Positions 20,151-32,499 of a DNA stretch of 64,000 bases are shown here, one piece after another. Position 1 is the first letter of the stretch. Every line of letters starts with the position of its first letter. Source of the stretch: Anaeramoeba flamelloides (Eukaryota; Metamonada; Anaeramoebidae); NCBI GenBank assembly GCA_027625915.1, contig JANTQA010000070.1:2485001-2549000 (forward strand), read 5' to 3'. The position numbers and the translations under genes are program-made. Under the pieces are notes generated by a model. It was not told the DNA's origin and made no database searches. It saw only the letters and a program-made list of their open reading frames with translations.

Positions 20151-20348
20151 TTATTTCTTTGATTTGGGAAAAAAATTGTTACTTATAAAAGTATTAATAC
20201 TCCTTAACTTAAATGTGATTTTATATTGTGTTGGGGAAAATATAATAGATTGGGTTTTTTTTGTCTGTTTTTGATTTTGTGTGTCCAAATTTTTGGAATG
20301 GGGTTTAAAAAATTTTAACGAATTTTCTGTCTTCAAACAGGGTTTCAA
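20151..20348 (-). CDS. Possible small ORF of unknown function
   Basis: 65 codons on the minus strand (contains NLDTQNQKQTKKTQSIIFSP, ends FFPKSKK). Composition is varied enough to look coding rather than homopolymer-driven. No family recognised and no supporting context. Chance remains likely. The surrounding 19100-21690 otherwise holds no gene. Confidence 0.2.
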   Translation of the reverse strand: MKPCLKTENSLKFFKPHSKNLDTQNQKQTKKTQSIIFSPTQYKITFKLRSINTFISNNFFPKSKK

Positions 20349-21690
20349 TTTGCTTTTGATCTTTTATTCAATTAAGGAATAGATTTCCCAAAAAAAATTT
20401 TTTTCTTTATTTTTCACCTAACAGTATAGTTAAAGTTGTTGGTTTTCTCCATTAATTTACCTTAATAAAAAAAAAAAAAAACTATAATTCTATTTAATTT
20501 TTAAATAAAAATAACAAGAAGCATATAGTAAATAAACAAGGAACCAAATAGTTTTAGTTTTTATCCGTATCATATAACAATCATAAAAATAAATACTATA
20601 ACATTTTATCGCTCTGAAAAAATCAAAAAAATAATAATAATAAATTTACAATAAAAAAAGTGAGTAAAAATAAGAAACAAAAATGATTATATGTTTAGGT
20701 TATTCCACGTATTAATTTGTACCGATACTATTTTTGTTAGCAATCATAAATTTCTTCTGGTAATTGGAAAATAATAGTAATTTTCCGACCTGAAAACTTC
20801 AAAAAAATAATTCAATTTTAAATAAAATAAATTAGACAAATTTAGAAAAAAATATATCTAAGCCTATGTTTTATTTAACGATATTAGAATCATTAGGTGT
20901 TATATTTTTTCTTTTTAAGATTAAACAACAAAAAGAAAGAAAGAAAGAAAGCTCTTTTTTGGGATTGTCAAACTTTTCTAAGAATGTTTCTTTTCACAAT
21001 TGATAAATTAAAGAATATAATCAAATTTAAAATTGTGAATTTGATCTAAATCTCAAATTGATTAAAAAAGTTTATTCAAATATTTGAATTAAATTGGTTT
21101 GATTGATCATTATATTCTTCATAACAATATTTTATCTAATTATTTATTTAAAATGGTGGAGTTAAAGTAGAATATAATACAACCAAATGTAAAGAAATGT
21201 TGGAAAATTTTTACTTCATTTTTTATTGAGTAAATTTTTTTACCTTGGCGTTGAATGAAGCATTTTATTGGTTAAAATGTTATGAAACTTTGTAAAATTA
21301 ATTGATCTTCAAAAAATTCTTTGGAAAGAATTGCCTTAAAAGTGAAAATTTGAAGAAAAAAAAAAAAAATATTTACGATAGTAATTATAGAATTGAATAT
21401 TTGAAAAAAGTTGACATTTTTACTTTTTTTCAACAAAATTAATTGTAATTTTTTATTTTTAAAAGTATATTAGATTTATAAACTAACAAAATATTTTTTA
21501 AATTTTGGATCTAATTAACGATATTTAGATGTGTATATATGTTGTCACGAAAAAAAAGAAAAGAAAAAAAAAAAGGGAATAGGAAATAGAAAAAGAAAAG
21601 AAAAAAAAAAAAAGATAAAAAAAAAAACAATTAATTAATAAACTATAATAAATAAAAATAAAGACAAGCAAGTATTTAAACTTCTGATTA

Positions 21691-22311
21691 TTATTTATCG
21701 ATTGGAAAGGCGATTTTATATAATTGATGATAATTTGAAACAAAATAAGCTTTTAAACCGCTTTTAATATAATTGTCCAGTTCGTCCCAATCTCTTTGGT
21801 TATCTTTCGGGAAAATGATTTGAGTTATTCCTGAACGTTTGGCTGCTAAAATTTTTTCTTTGAGCCCTCCAATTGATAATATTTTGCCTGTTAAGGTGAT
21901 TTCACCTGACATTGCAAGATTTTCTTTAATTGGCTTATTTAAAGCTAATGATAATAAACTCGTTGCTATTGTGACACCAGCACTTGGCCCATCTTTTTTT
22001 ATCCCACCTTCTGGTGAATGGGTATGTATTTTCGTGACTTCTAAGTAATCATTGTTTGGTTGTAATTTTCTTAAGAAGGTTTTAGCAAAGGAATATGCGA
22101 TTTGCGAACTTTCTTTCATCACCCTTCCTAATTTCCCAGTAATTTTTAAATGGCCTTGTTTTTGACTTTTTTTTTTTTTTAAATTTTGTTGCCTCAAAGA
22201 TGATTTTTCATTTGTGATATTTTGTTTTATATTCAATTCAACCTCAATATTTTCTTCGTATTCTGATTTAATATTGTTTTTGTTTCTTTCTTTCTTCTTC
22301 TTCTTCTTATT

Positions 22312-22362
<51 letters not shown>

Positions 22363-24618
22363 TTGTACATCGTGATCTGATATCGGTTCAATAATCTCAA
22401 AAGGGTCTTCATTTTCGGAGTCAACAGACTCGATAAATAATAAAAACCCACCATAAACGGACGTAGATAAGCCCGTTACGACACCAACAGTTGACTTTTT
22501 AAAGATTCTTTCTTCTAAAAATTTTGGCTTTCCGATAAATGAGGATAAATTAACTGGATCGATAATAATCTTTTTCAAATCATTAGATGCCTTTTTTCCC
22601 TGATTATCATTACTGCTGCTATTACCATTACCCTTGACATTATCGTTATTATTAATAATCTCGTTACCAGCTTTTTGAGGATCGGGAACGGAATTTTCAA
22701 CCATTTGAAGTGCAAGTTTCCTAAAGATCTTTTCAAGGTGATTTTTCAAATTTCTTACTCCTTCCTCCCGGCAATAACCCTCTATTAAGATGTTCAGGGC
22801 CTTATCTGTAATTTCGACTTGATCTTCATCCAACCCGCATTCTACAATTGCACTTGGTATCAAATAATGCTTTGCGATTTGGATCTTTTCTTCTTTGGTA
22901 TAGCCAGAAATCCTTAGTATCTCCATTCGATCTAACAGGGGTAGAGGAATTGTTTTGGTGGAGTTCGCAGTTGTTACAAATAAAACTTTGGATAAATCGA
23001 AGGGCAAATCTAAGTAATGGTCCATAAATTCTGAATTTTGTTCTTGGTCCAATGCATCCAAAAGCGAGGAGACGGGGTCTCCTCTAAAGCTTCTACCAAT
23101 TTTATCAACTTCGTCAATAACGAAGACGGGGTTTGAGGTTTTTAACTTTTTAAATGCTTGGATGAAGATGCCCGGTAATGCGCCGATATAGGTGCGTTTG
23201 AAACCCTTCAATTGGTGTACATCTGTTAGCCCGCCCACGGAATATCGGAAGTATTCTCTATTTAAAGCGCGCGCAATGCTTTTCCCGATTGAAGTCTTGC
23301 CGGTACCTGGTGGGCCCACGAGGCACAAAATCTTACCAGAAAGTTTCTTTTTTAAATTGCCCACGGCTATAAACTCGAGGATGCTTTGCTTAATGTCGCT
23401 TAATCCAAAATGGTCTTCCTCAAGTATTTTCCGAGCATATGGGATATCCAAATTCTCCTTTCGATATCGATTCCACGGCAGGTATGTGATCCAATCCAAA
23501 TAACTCCGAATGACATTGTACTCGTTAGACCCACTGTCCAAATGGTCCAATCTTTCCAGCTGGTCTTGGATCGCTTCAGTTACATAATTTGGGAAATCAT
23601 TTTTTCGTTCATTTAAGATCTTCTCAAATTTCATCTTCACGACACTTGTTGAATCCGACTTCATCCCTAACTCCTCTCCCATGACGATTAATTGCTGTTC
23701 AAGGCGATATTTTTTTTGTAATTCTTCGATTTTCACTTCTAAAAGATTATCAATTTCTGATTTAATCTGGTCTTCTTTGAGAACCGATATGCAATAGGTT
23801 AAACATTTCTCTAATCTGGGAAGAATATTTTGTTCAATTAAAATCTCTTGCATTTCCTCCCTTCGAACATTCATAATGGTGGCTATTAAATCACAAATGC
23901 GATGGGGGGTTTGGAATTTGCCAGAGGGAAGCATATATTGTAAAATTTCCCTCGCGGTTGGGTTGTGTGCCAGAAATTGGTTGATTGTATCAATGATGTT
24001 TAAAGTGTATCCACGAATCAATTCATTGGAAAGATCACCCTTGTCTGTTTTATATACCTCAACTTCCGCAGTCAAATGATCCTTATTCCATTGGCAACTG
24101 TTTGCCATGATCTTTTGGCTTCCACAAAGCATAAAAAAATGTTCATATCTATCATTTATTTTGACCTTCTTGTATTGCCCAATTGTACTCAATGTGCCAA
24201 CTTGATGGATTTGACTCAGCTCTTTGATGAGACCCATATTGTATTTGTCTCCAAATTTGTAATTTGTTTTATATCTATCAACTTCATTATTTAGATTCAC
24301 GGGTTTTTGAAAGCATGTGTATAAGATCTGTTCATTTTTTGTTGTCAAATTCTTGAGATTGATTTTTTTTACCACCTTTTCCTTTTGGCTGTTAACAAAT
24401 TCCCGATTGCTCCCATCACAAAGTTCCAAAGAAGTTTTTTTTGTTAAGAAACAACCAACGGTTTTTTTCTTTTGATAAAACCTTTCTTCCAGATAATTAG
24501 CTAATGGTTCATGTGTAATTGGAACCCAAGAGTACATGGTTGGGAAGAGTGGGCTTCCAAATAATGGAATAACCGGTACGGGTTTTTTTATTGATTTTAT
24601 TTTGCGCTCCAGTGCCAA
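21691..24618 (-). CDS. ATP-dependent Lon protease, mitochondrial LONP1 type
   Basis: A 975-residue intronless frame. The N-terminal LON substrate-binding domain begins PVIPLFGSPLFPTMY (15-29) and resembles LONP1 rather than bacterial Lon. The AAA+ module has Walker A GPPGTGKT (435-442), Walker B VFVIDEVDK (498-506) and a TTAN sensor word. The protease domain has KDGPSAG with catalytic Ser879 and GGLKEK with Lys922, spaced 43 residues as in known Lon dyads. Lon degrades damaged matrix proteins. Between the AAA+ and protease domains lies a lineage-specific low-complexity insert including a 14-Asn run. No clear targeting presequence follows the chosen Met; the frame stays open 18 codons further up before a stop, so an upstream exon carrying one is possible. 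Confidence 0.93.
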
Positions 24619-25059
24619 ATGGAATAAATTTTCTCGGCCAAATAATCCCTATCAGTGTTTTTTTTTAATTGTTAATATTTTTTTTTTTTTTTTTTTTTTC
24701 ACAAGCGTAAATGTTGATTAAGTCACTTTTAAAGGTTAAAAATGTCGAAACAAAAAAAATAAATAAATTGATTTTTTTTCTTGTTCTTTAAAATTAATTT
24801 TTTTTTTTTATTGATTTATTTAAAAAAAAATAATTTCTTCTCCTTAAAAAAATTTTCCAAATATAAGATGACTTCTGTTTTTAAGAAAAGATAAGATTTT
24901 TTCTTTTTATTTTCCTTTAAATGGTCAGAATTATTAATTTAGTTTCCAATTTCAATTTCAATTTCAATTTCAATTTCAATTTTAATTTACAATATAAACT
25001 ATTATTTGAAATTGTGAACAGGGTTAAAACCATTTAAAGTATAATTATATTAAAATATT
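24619..25059. other. Lon upstream region with a hexamer repeat
   Basis: Contains a poly-T tract (about 24679-24699) and a TTTCAA hexamer array, about six units at 24949-24985. No gene seen. The hexamer is not a known telomere unit and lies far from any end. Confidence 0.55.
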
Positions 25060-25325
25060 ATTCAATTTGAAAATAATTTTGATTTTACAAAAATATGAAA
25101 ATCATTTTTTTTAGATCTTTTAGTTTTTTGTTTTCGTTTCATTTTTTGAATTACATAATCTGTTTCATTCGAGATCAGAAAAAAATTTTATGAATGTATG
25201 ATATAAGATTAAAGTTGATTTCTTTTGAATAGACAAAACCCAAATAAAATTTATTTGAGAGGTATCTATAACATTTTGATTGTCAAATAATTGTTACTGG
25301 AAATTTCAACAAATTTATCCAATAC
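25060..25325 (+). repeat. Dispersed repeat P, copy 2
   Basis: Same-orientation match to 19846-20100, sharing ATCTGTTTCATT and AAATTTCAACAAATTTATCC-type words, with indels. See that entry for the family. Confidence 0.55.
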
Positions 25326-25344
25326 ATATTATTGTTGTGTTTGC

Positions 25345-26960
25345 TCCAAAAATTGACTTAAAGGTAAATGGTAATAAATCAGAAAGTGCAATCAAATCCA
25401 AAAGAAATAAAATATCCGGGCATATGATTTAATAAGAAAGCACATTCATAAAAAAAAATCTAGATAAAGTTCAAGATAATTCAGGTACGCACATATAGCC
25501 GTTCCAACCCTACCGTGAAATTTGACAGACATAGAAATTGACTTTTTTGTCTCTTTTAAACACACAAAAAAAAATCTTCTATTATGCGCTATTACAGATT
25601 TTATGGTTTGAAATAGTTTTTTTTAAAAAATTCCTTATGTGATTCAAACAAATAAAAAAATCTTGTTGTTTATTAAAAAAATTCAAAAATCCAAAACAAA
25701 GATTCCCAAGAATGGAGACCCAATTTAGTAATTTCTTTAAAATGGTCCTGCCTTTTGATTTTTAGGTGTTTAGAAATTGAAGATCCTGAAAAAATTGAAA
25801 AATTTTTGGAAATTGTTGATCATCCAGAAAGGTTTGAAGTGAAAAATTCAAATTTAAATTTTTTCTCAATGAGAAATTTTTGCTCTCTTATAAAATTTCA
25901 CGGTTTGTAATAGGCTATCACACGACCATAAAATCTTGTCATAGAAATGAAAGTGTGACATAGAAAACGAATTTTCTGTTTATCATAGATTTCACGGTAG
26001 GGTTGGAACGGCTGTAGTAATTTATATATGCAAATCAAAAATTATCAAATGTTGCTCAGAATCCAACTTTTCAAAGTAGTCATTTTACCTCAAGTACTAT
26101 GTGGATTAGACATTTTTAATATAACTTGTACAGGCCAATATCAAAGATGTGTGTACTTGGATTAATTAAAAAAAAAAAAAAAAAATGTTAATCAAAAGTA
26201 CAATAAAGTAAAACCTCCCCACAGACATACTCAAATGGGAAACAAGAACAGAACCCACAAAAAAGCATGAAACTAAAGATGATAGCTAATTTCAGCAAGA
26301 AATTAAGACACTTAAAACTGGATCACCTTTCTGAGGATTTTAAAATGGACAAAATATAGTACATTAATTGGGAGAACATAGAGAAAGAAACAATCAAAAA
26401 AAAAAAAAATTGAATGATACTCACATAAAATCAAATCCATAAAGGTCAAAAATATCAAAAATAAAAATGAAAACTGGAAACTGAAAAAAATACATCAAAA
26501 TCGCCCAATTTCCAGACAATTATTAGCGAAAAATAGTCATGCCTAAACTGAAAATTATCAACAACTCTATATAAATTGAAACCCTTTATAAATTGTCTGT
26601 AACAATACTCATTTCTGTGGAAAAAAAGTACCAAAATCCAAAATAATATCATGAAGTAAAAGAAAAATTGATGTTGTAGATCACTTCATATTGAACTCTA
26701 AAGAATACAAAAAAACTAGAAAATAATGGGAAAAGGTCCTCAAAAAAAATAAAAAATTTTTTGACTATAGCATCATTGTAAAAGAAGATACAGACGAATT
26801 ACTGATTAAAATTAACATAAAAGAAATCCATGACATCACTATAGAATACTTTTTGATCAATATGACGAAAAACACACTCATTAGTAAAAGGTAACTCAAA
26901 TCTAAACAATCTCCAATAACCAAAAGATACGAATTTAACTGGATCTAATAACTTTTACTT
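25345..26960 (+). mobile_element. Decayed LINE of a second type, interrupted by element F
   Basis: Plus-strand remains of a non-LTR reverse transcriptase: a motif-D-like LKVNGNKSES at about 25370-25400, then, beyond the insertion at 25496-26014, RIQLFKVVILPQVLCGLDIF (about 26056-26120), the conserved word that follows the palm domain in LINE polymerases, and further down LPTDILKWETRTEPTKK (about 26215-26270). Multiple stops and frame changes. It is not a close relative of the LINE at 1881-3818. The right boundary is uncertain. Confidence 0.55.
25496..26014. mobile_element. Tc1/mariner-like TIR element F with a splice-flanked exon-like core
   Basis: Ends TAGCCGTTCCAACCCTACCG and (inverted) CAGCCGTTCCAACCCTACCG, about 27 bp, flanked by TA at 25494-25495 and 26015-26016; length 519 bp. 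Inside, 25766-25831 is bounded by TTTTTAG and GTTTGA and reads CLEIEDPEKIEKFLEIVDHP then ER, a well-formed 22-codon segment. No transposase motif (no DDE/D segment) is present. The element interrupts a LINE relic. Confidence 0.75.
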
Positions 26961-29401
26961 TTTTTCTTATTATTTATTTTTGAATTCTGTAATTTTTATT
27001 TCTTTTTTTTTTGTTAATAAGATTCTTAATGTTATTTTAGAAAACTAGAGTTAAGTTTAAAATACTTCAAATGCCTGTGTCTGGTTTAGAAGTTCTTTAA
27101 ATTATAAGCCACAAATTTAGTACATTCAAAAATCTCTCTTTATCAGACAAAGTATTTTGTTTGTAAACATTTAACCCTTAAATATAAATATTCACTTCTA
27201 AATTTTTTGACATCTTTTTTTTTTTTTTTTGATTTAGAATTTTTTTTTTTTGTGTGAAAAATGTTAAGGTTAAATAATTGTCAATATTTCAATTAGTGAA
27301 TAGTTATAAATTTTAGTATTTCTTATTTAATTTATTCAATAATTTTTTTTTCTGGATATGTGTTTTATTTTCTGAAATGGATGGGTTCACCTCATCTAAG
27401 CAATTTATTAATTTGAGTATATTTTTTGAATTTCAATATTCACATATTCCAATATAAGTCTAAAAAAAGTAACCTATTCTTTTTATTAACAATAAAGTTC
27501 ATTCTTGTAAATTTTTTAATCATATTTTGAATTTTTATGTTTGAAAGCATTGTTTTTTGAAAAGAAATTTTTTCTTTTGTTAGTATTTTTAATGATTAGT
27601 TTTTCAATTCAAATCTCAATAAATAAAATTAATAGAGACCTTGGTGATTAAATAAATTTAAATTTGATAGAAGTTTATCAAAAGTTTATAAATGAAATTG
27701 GGTTTTATAAAAAAAAAAATTATTTGTTTAAAGTTGTTAAAAAAGTTCATTTTCTCATTTTCAAAAAAGTTGAAAAAAATTATAAAAAAATTTTCAGTTT
27801 TGAATAATTTTTTTAACAACAGTTTGTTTATTCATATGAAAGCTTGTAGCAATTTAAATCATTTTTGTCAGAAAAAAAAAAAAGAATGGCAAATAAAGTG
27901 TTTTTTAAAAAAGTGTTTCGCCTTTATTCACAAGAACCATCAAAACAATTTAAATCATTTTTTAATAAAAAAAAAAAATCGGTTATGAATTTTTAGGGTT
28001 AAATTATGTTATTCCCAAAGATCTTCAAGAAAATTTTATTTTGAAATATTGAATTTCATATTAAAACATAATCTCAATTTCTGAGTAAAATTTGGAAATT
28101 GTTTGGAAATATTATTAATTAAAATTATCCTTATTAAAATAATACTAATATTTTTCAATAAGTTTCAATACAATCAATTTTTTGTTTAACAAAAAGAATG
28201 ATCTCAAAAAAGAAAGAAATTCTTTACATTAATATTTATTATGATAAATACTCGTTGTTGTATATTAATGATGGAAATGGTAATAAACAGGTTAAAAATT
28301 TTATAATGTGAGAAATAATATGAATTTAAATGTTTTCTTTTTCGGAAAAAATGGAAAAAAAAAATTGATCTCACTTGAAAGAATTCCCTTTTCTGGATTT
28401 TGTATGTCGATCATAATTATTTGACACTTTGTATACAAAATAAGAAAGTTGATAATATCATCTTTTAACAGGTTTTTATATTTGACCCTATTTTCATGAG
28501 AGATTGGTTACTTAGGGGTCTAGTCACTTTCCATGAATTTTCTCCATACTCAAGAAGTAGATTACCACTAAAAATGAGATTATGAAATTGTATTTATTTT
28601 GATTAAAAAAATTCAAATAACAAAAAATTAATAGATTCTTCTATTTGCCAAAAATTCAATTGAAAAAAAAAAATTTCCAAAGAATTCATATTATTCTCAA
28701 TTCAATTAAATAAAAAAAATTAAAGTCTCACAGATTCAAAAAATTCAATTTTATAAAAAATGTATTCACTTTTTTCAATTTAAAAAACTGTAATTATCAA
28801 AAAAAAAGAGTTTCATATGATTCTCAATTTCAATAATCAAACAAAAAAAAAAAAAAATCAAAGGTTCTCAGGGTAAAAAAAATAAATTAACAAAAAAGTG
28901 TAAAGGAATGTCAATTACAAAAACTCAAATTTTAAAAAACAATAAATCGTTTCTGTTTTTAATATTTCCAAATGCTTAATTTTCTTTGATTTGAAAAAAA
29001 AATTGTTTTTATAAGTATACAGAATTGATTTAATTTGATTTAATCTAATTTGTGGTTGTGTTAAAACCAAGTATCATTTGATAAAGTAAGGATTTTTTAA
29101 CATTTTTTCAAATTAAAATAACTCATTTTGCAAAATTATAACAAAATGAGGAAAAAAAAAACTTTCAAGATCTCAAAAAGCGCCAAAGAGCGACACTTCT
29201 TAACTAACATAGTTATATATCAAAAATATCATTAGCAGCAATTTAAATTGAAATTAAGTGTAGTTCTTAGGTACTTTTTTCGAAAAATATCCTCTTTTTT
29301 GATTGTTGGGTTTTGGAGAATGAGCACACTTCATAAGTTGGATATTTTTTGATTAAATTAGGCACTTTTAAAAATAACAAAATATTTTAAATCCATTTCA
29401 G
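26961..29401. other. Non-coding stretch with dispersed repeat O, copy 1
   Basis: About 27355-28450 aligns in the same orientation with 41515-42500: both start GAAATGGATG.GTT and share CTCATCT.A.CAATTTATTA and a TCGATCA.AATT.TTTGACAC word near the end. Diverged, no TIR, no credible gene. Open frames are Lys/Phe-rich chance products. Confidence 0.5.
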
Positions 29402-29575
29402 AAAATTATTGCTAATCATAATGACTCAACCCTCGATCAAATGTTATGTTCTATGAGTATTGAAATACAATATAATAACGAGAAAAAATTATACTCTTTT
29501 TTCATTGTTGATTTTTTTGAAATCAGTCTTGAATCACATCTGGATTTGTTTTTAATTGATATTAGGCACCGATAA
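29402..29575 (+). pseudogene. Orphan terminal exon-like segment
   Basis: After an excellent acceptor (TTTTAAATCCATTTCAG) 57 codons run open to TAA at 29573-29575. The peptide has varied composition (AKIIANHNDS-type start, then NEKKLYSFFIVDFFEISLES, DLFLIDIRHR). No upstream exon with matching phase was identified, and no family is recognised. It may be the end of a gene with a repeat-filled intron, or a relic. Confidence 0.3.
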
Positions 29576-30063
29576 AAATTAATAGAATTTTTTTTTTCAA
29601 TTTCAAATATCTATTTTTCACTAGAACAACTCTAGCCTTATGAAACCATTTTTTTTCTGGTGTTTTTGTATTATTGTGATTTTATGATTTTTTCGTGATA
29701 ATATATGGATCTTCACTATTCAAGATTAAAAACACAGTTTAGTGAGATTATTGCATTTTTTCAATGTAACCATCAAATATTCTAAAACCTAAATAAAAAT
29801 TTTACAATATTTTGATAGTTTTTCATAATCTTCTGTTTTTAAGATCGGTAAAAATTGAATGAAGTGTAATTTTCGTTTCGTCTGTATTTCTTGAAGAATA
29901 GGACTATTTTATATCTTATTAATAAACTTCTTTCCCACTTTAGAGAATGGATATTTTTTTTCTAAACTTAAAGAGTGAACTTCTACCGCAGAGAAATCTA
30001 AAATTAAAGTGTATTGCCATTATTATTGAAGGGGATTCATTTTATACACCCATGGTTCAAATG

Positions 30064-30579
30064 TAAACTAAATTTCATAATAAAAGGCCCACCTTACATT
30101 TGAATAATGAATTGCTTTTGTATCGTTTTGAAGTTTTTCCTCTCACAATGAAAAGTTTGCAAATAAATCATTTTTTCTCTTTTTTATTTTTTCAAAAGTG
30201 TTTTGTTAAAATGGGAAATGAAAATGAAAAAATTGAAAGAAGTAACAGATGAATTAATGCAAATTTTGGTTTCAAATATGAAAAAGAGATTAGATTTAGT
30301 TATTAAAATGGAAGGAGAATCGATAAATGGGTTTTTTTACTTATTTAAATTGTCTATTTTTCATGTAATGCTCCATTCAAAATAAATAGCCTAATTTTTT
30401 TTAACAGTTTTTTTTATTTTTCTTTCTTTTATTTTTAGACAAAAAATAAATATCTCTTGAGTATAGTATTGAATATTAAAATCGAAATTTTTATATTATA
30501 ATAGATAACTTCAATTATTAAAAATATTTTTATTTAAAATTTGATTTTTAATGGGCCAATTATTATGAAAGATAGTTTA
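30064..30579 (+). mobile_element. TIR element J with exon-like core, copy 2
   Basis: 516 bp, about 90 percent identical by eye to 14725-15241. Ends TAAACTAAATTTCATAATAA and (inverted) TAAACTATCTTTCATAATAA are better matched here than in copy 1; TA lies at both borders. The exon-like core (about 30203-30320) keeps VTDELMQILVSNMKKRLDLV and IKMEGESIN almost unchanged. Confidence 0.65.
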
Positions 30580-31079
30580 TCTAAAAATTCCATTAGTAAA
30601 ATAGTACCAAAAGTTGATTTTATCAATTAAAACTGATCCTTGTATAAAAAAAAAAAACAACAATTTCAGAATAAAAATTTGTATTTTGAGAAAAGTTTAA
30701 AGATTATAGAATCCAGATTAAGAATACAAAGTTGCAAAATATCTGTCGTTATTTGTACCAATTTGAGGAAATAAGCAATATATTTTTCTAGATAGGGTGA
30801 TATTTATATCACCCAGAAAGAAAAATATTTTGCCTTTTTTTGAAATAAATGAGTCTGATTGCGTGAGTTATTGTTTGTTGAAATGTGAAGATCTACAGGA
30901 AAAAAAAATGACAAAAAATGACAAAAAATAACCAATATAAATATGTTTCGAAAAATGGTTATTTCTTTTCATTTTTTTAGCTTAGGTTTCAAAAAAATAA
31001 TAACTTTCTTAAATTTGTCTAGAAATTTAGATTAGTGGCTAAAAATTTCAATTTTTTTTAAAAAAAAAAAATTCATTAA

Positions 31080-31233
31080 CCAATAGATTATTTTGACAAA
31101 TTATTTTCTGAAATCTTGGAAATATATTGATGTTGCAACTATCTTCCAAGAAAGAAAACAAAAATGAATCAATATTTTGGGTTTTATGTTGATGATTATT
31201 GGGTTAATCTTTGAAATTAAATAATTGAAAGAC
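31080..31233 (+). repeat. Repeat Q, copy 2 (left part; right part at 32093-32200)
   Basis: Matches 7685-7880 and 40690-41010. In the 40.8-kb copy the sequence is continuous; here it is split by the LINE insertion at 31247-32079 and resumes at TCTAAATATGAATTATTAAA (about 32100). Confidence 0.6.
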
Positions 31234-31403
31234 ATTTCTATTTTTTTTTTTTTTTTTCATGAAATAGTTAAAAATCTTAAATCCAGAGAGCAGAAAGTAG
31301 AAAGTATTAACTGGTAATCAAACACCTTAAAAGAATTAGAAATTGAACTAGAAAAATACCGAATTAAACAACTAGAAAACATTCCCAGTTGGAAATGTCG
31401 TTA

Positions 31404-31560
31404 GGTTTTTTTTAATTTAAGAAATAAAAAGAAAATTTATTATATTTTCAGTTTATTTCAATAAGTAAAAAAACCTAACCGTGGTTTTGTAGAATTCAAA
31501 AGAATAGAGAAAAATCAAAGATTTAACTCAATTCTTTTAAAGTATAGAAAACTTAACGGT
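31404..31560. mobile_element. Palindromic element B, copy 2
   Basis: Begins CGTTAGGTTTTTTTTAATTT and ends GAAAACTTAACGG. It consists of two adjoining hairpins, one built on AATTTAAGAAATAAAAAG and one on GAATTCAAAAGAATAGAG. It interrupts the LINE relic between PSWK and RYLKW, so it is younger than the LINE. Confidence 0.6.
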
Positions 31561-31947
31561 ACAAGATATTTAAAATGGAATGGTTCCACTTTAATTTTAA
31601 AATTCAGAAATTTTACAAAATATTTAAATAGATATTCTCATATGTTATGAATAAAAATAAATCAAAATTCTGTAAATTATGTAAAAAAATCAAAAAAAAA
31701 TAGATATCATTGAAGATTTGGATCATTTTCTATGGAATTCCCCAGCTTATGAAAATAATCCTAAAATCTGTATATCTGATTTAAAAAACTTTAATATTTC
31801 TAATATATTAAAATAATACTATTTTTGATATTATAATAAAAAGAGATTCATCATATTTATTAGACATAGTGGGTAATAAATTTATTTTTGAGTCTTTAAC
31901 AAAATTTCTAAATAACAATTTAGGAATTCGGGTAGTGTCATCACGTG

Positions 31948-32030
31948 CCTAGGTTTTTTTTTAATTTAAAAGAATTGAGTTAAATCTTTGATTTTTCTCT
32001 ATTCTTTTGAATTCTGGAAAACCTAACGGC
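31948..32030. mobile_element. Palindromic element B, copy 3
   Basis: GCCTAGGTTTTTTTTTAATT ... CTGGAAAACCTAACGGC, about 80 bp, sharing the AAAAGAATTGAGTTAAAT / ATTCTTTTGAATTCTGG hairpin. Lies near the 3' end of the same LINE relic. Confidence 0.6.
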
Positions 32031-32499
32031 AAATAAGAGGAATTAAAAAACCCTCCGTTAAATAATAACAAAAAAAGAAATTTCTATTTTTTGGAGGTTC
32101 TAAATATGAATTATTAAATTCCCATGCTTTAATATTTTGAGTTTCTATTCTTAGGACTTGGAAAAAGAATTATGAAAAAATTTTTTTCAAACGGAAATAA
32201 TTTTTGATTAAGCACATTAGTAAAAAATCTAAAAATTTATTGTTCAATAATATTTATAATATATTTTTTTGGAATCAGGTGAATAATGTAGAAACTAATA
32301 TAATTTACACCAAATAACACCACACTATAATTATTAGACCAGTCTAGGATGATGAAAACCCCTGAAGTGTAGAATCCAGATAATAAAAAAAGTAGTAGCT
32401 AAGGATTTATTCGATTTTTTTCTTTTTTTAGAGAAGCAAGTGAAGTTTCAAAATTTTGCCCTCAATTTAATATTGCTAATTACAAAATAAAAACATCAA

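Larger units (their letters stand above)
31247..32079 (+). mobile_element. 5'-truncated LINE relic, same family as the copy at 1.9-3.8 kb
   Basis: Plus-strand words match the 3' end of the first LINE: ELENIPSWK-like (about 31360-31395), RYLKWNGSTLILKFRNFTKY (about 31563-31620), NRYSHM, a worn DIIED.DHFL knuckle (about 31700-31740) and ESLTKFLNN near 31895. An A-rich tail precedes 32080. ATTTCTATTTTTT occurs at 31234-31246 and 32080-32092, a 13-bp target duplication. Stops and frame changes are frequent. Two element-B copies (31404-31560, 31948-32030) lie inside it. Confidence 0.72.

Noticed and set aside
21525-21743. Minus-strand frame overlapping the end of Lon
   Set aside because: Made of poly-A/T runs in the Lon 3' flank and overlaps the Lon stop region in another frame.
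24949-24985. TTTCAA hexamer array as a telomere remnant
   Set aside because: The unit is not a known telomere repeat, the array is short, and genes continue on both sides.
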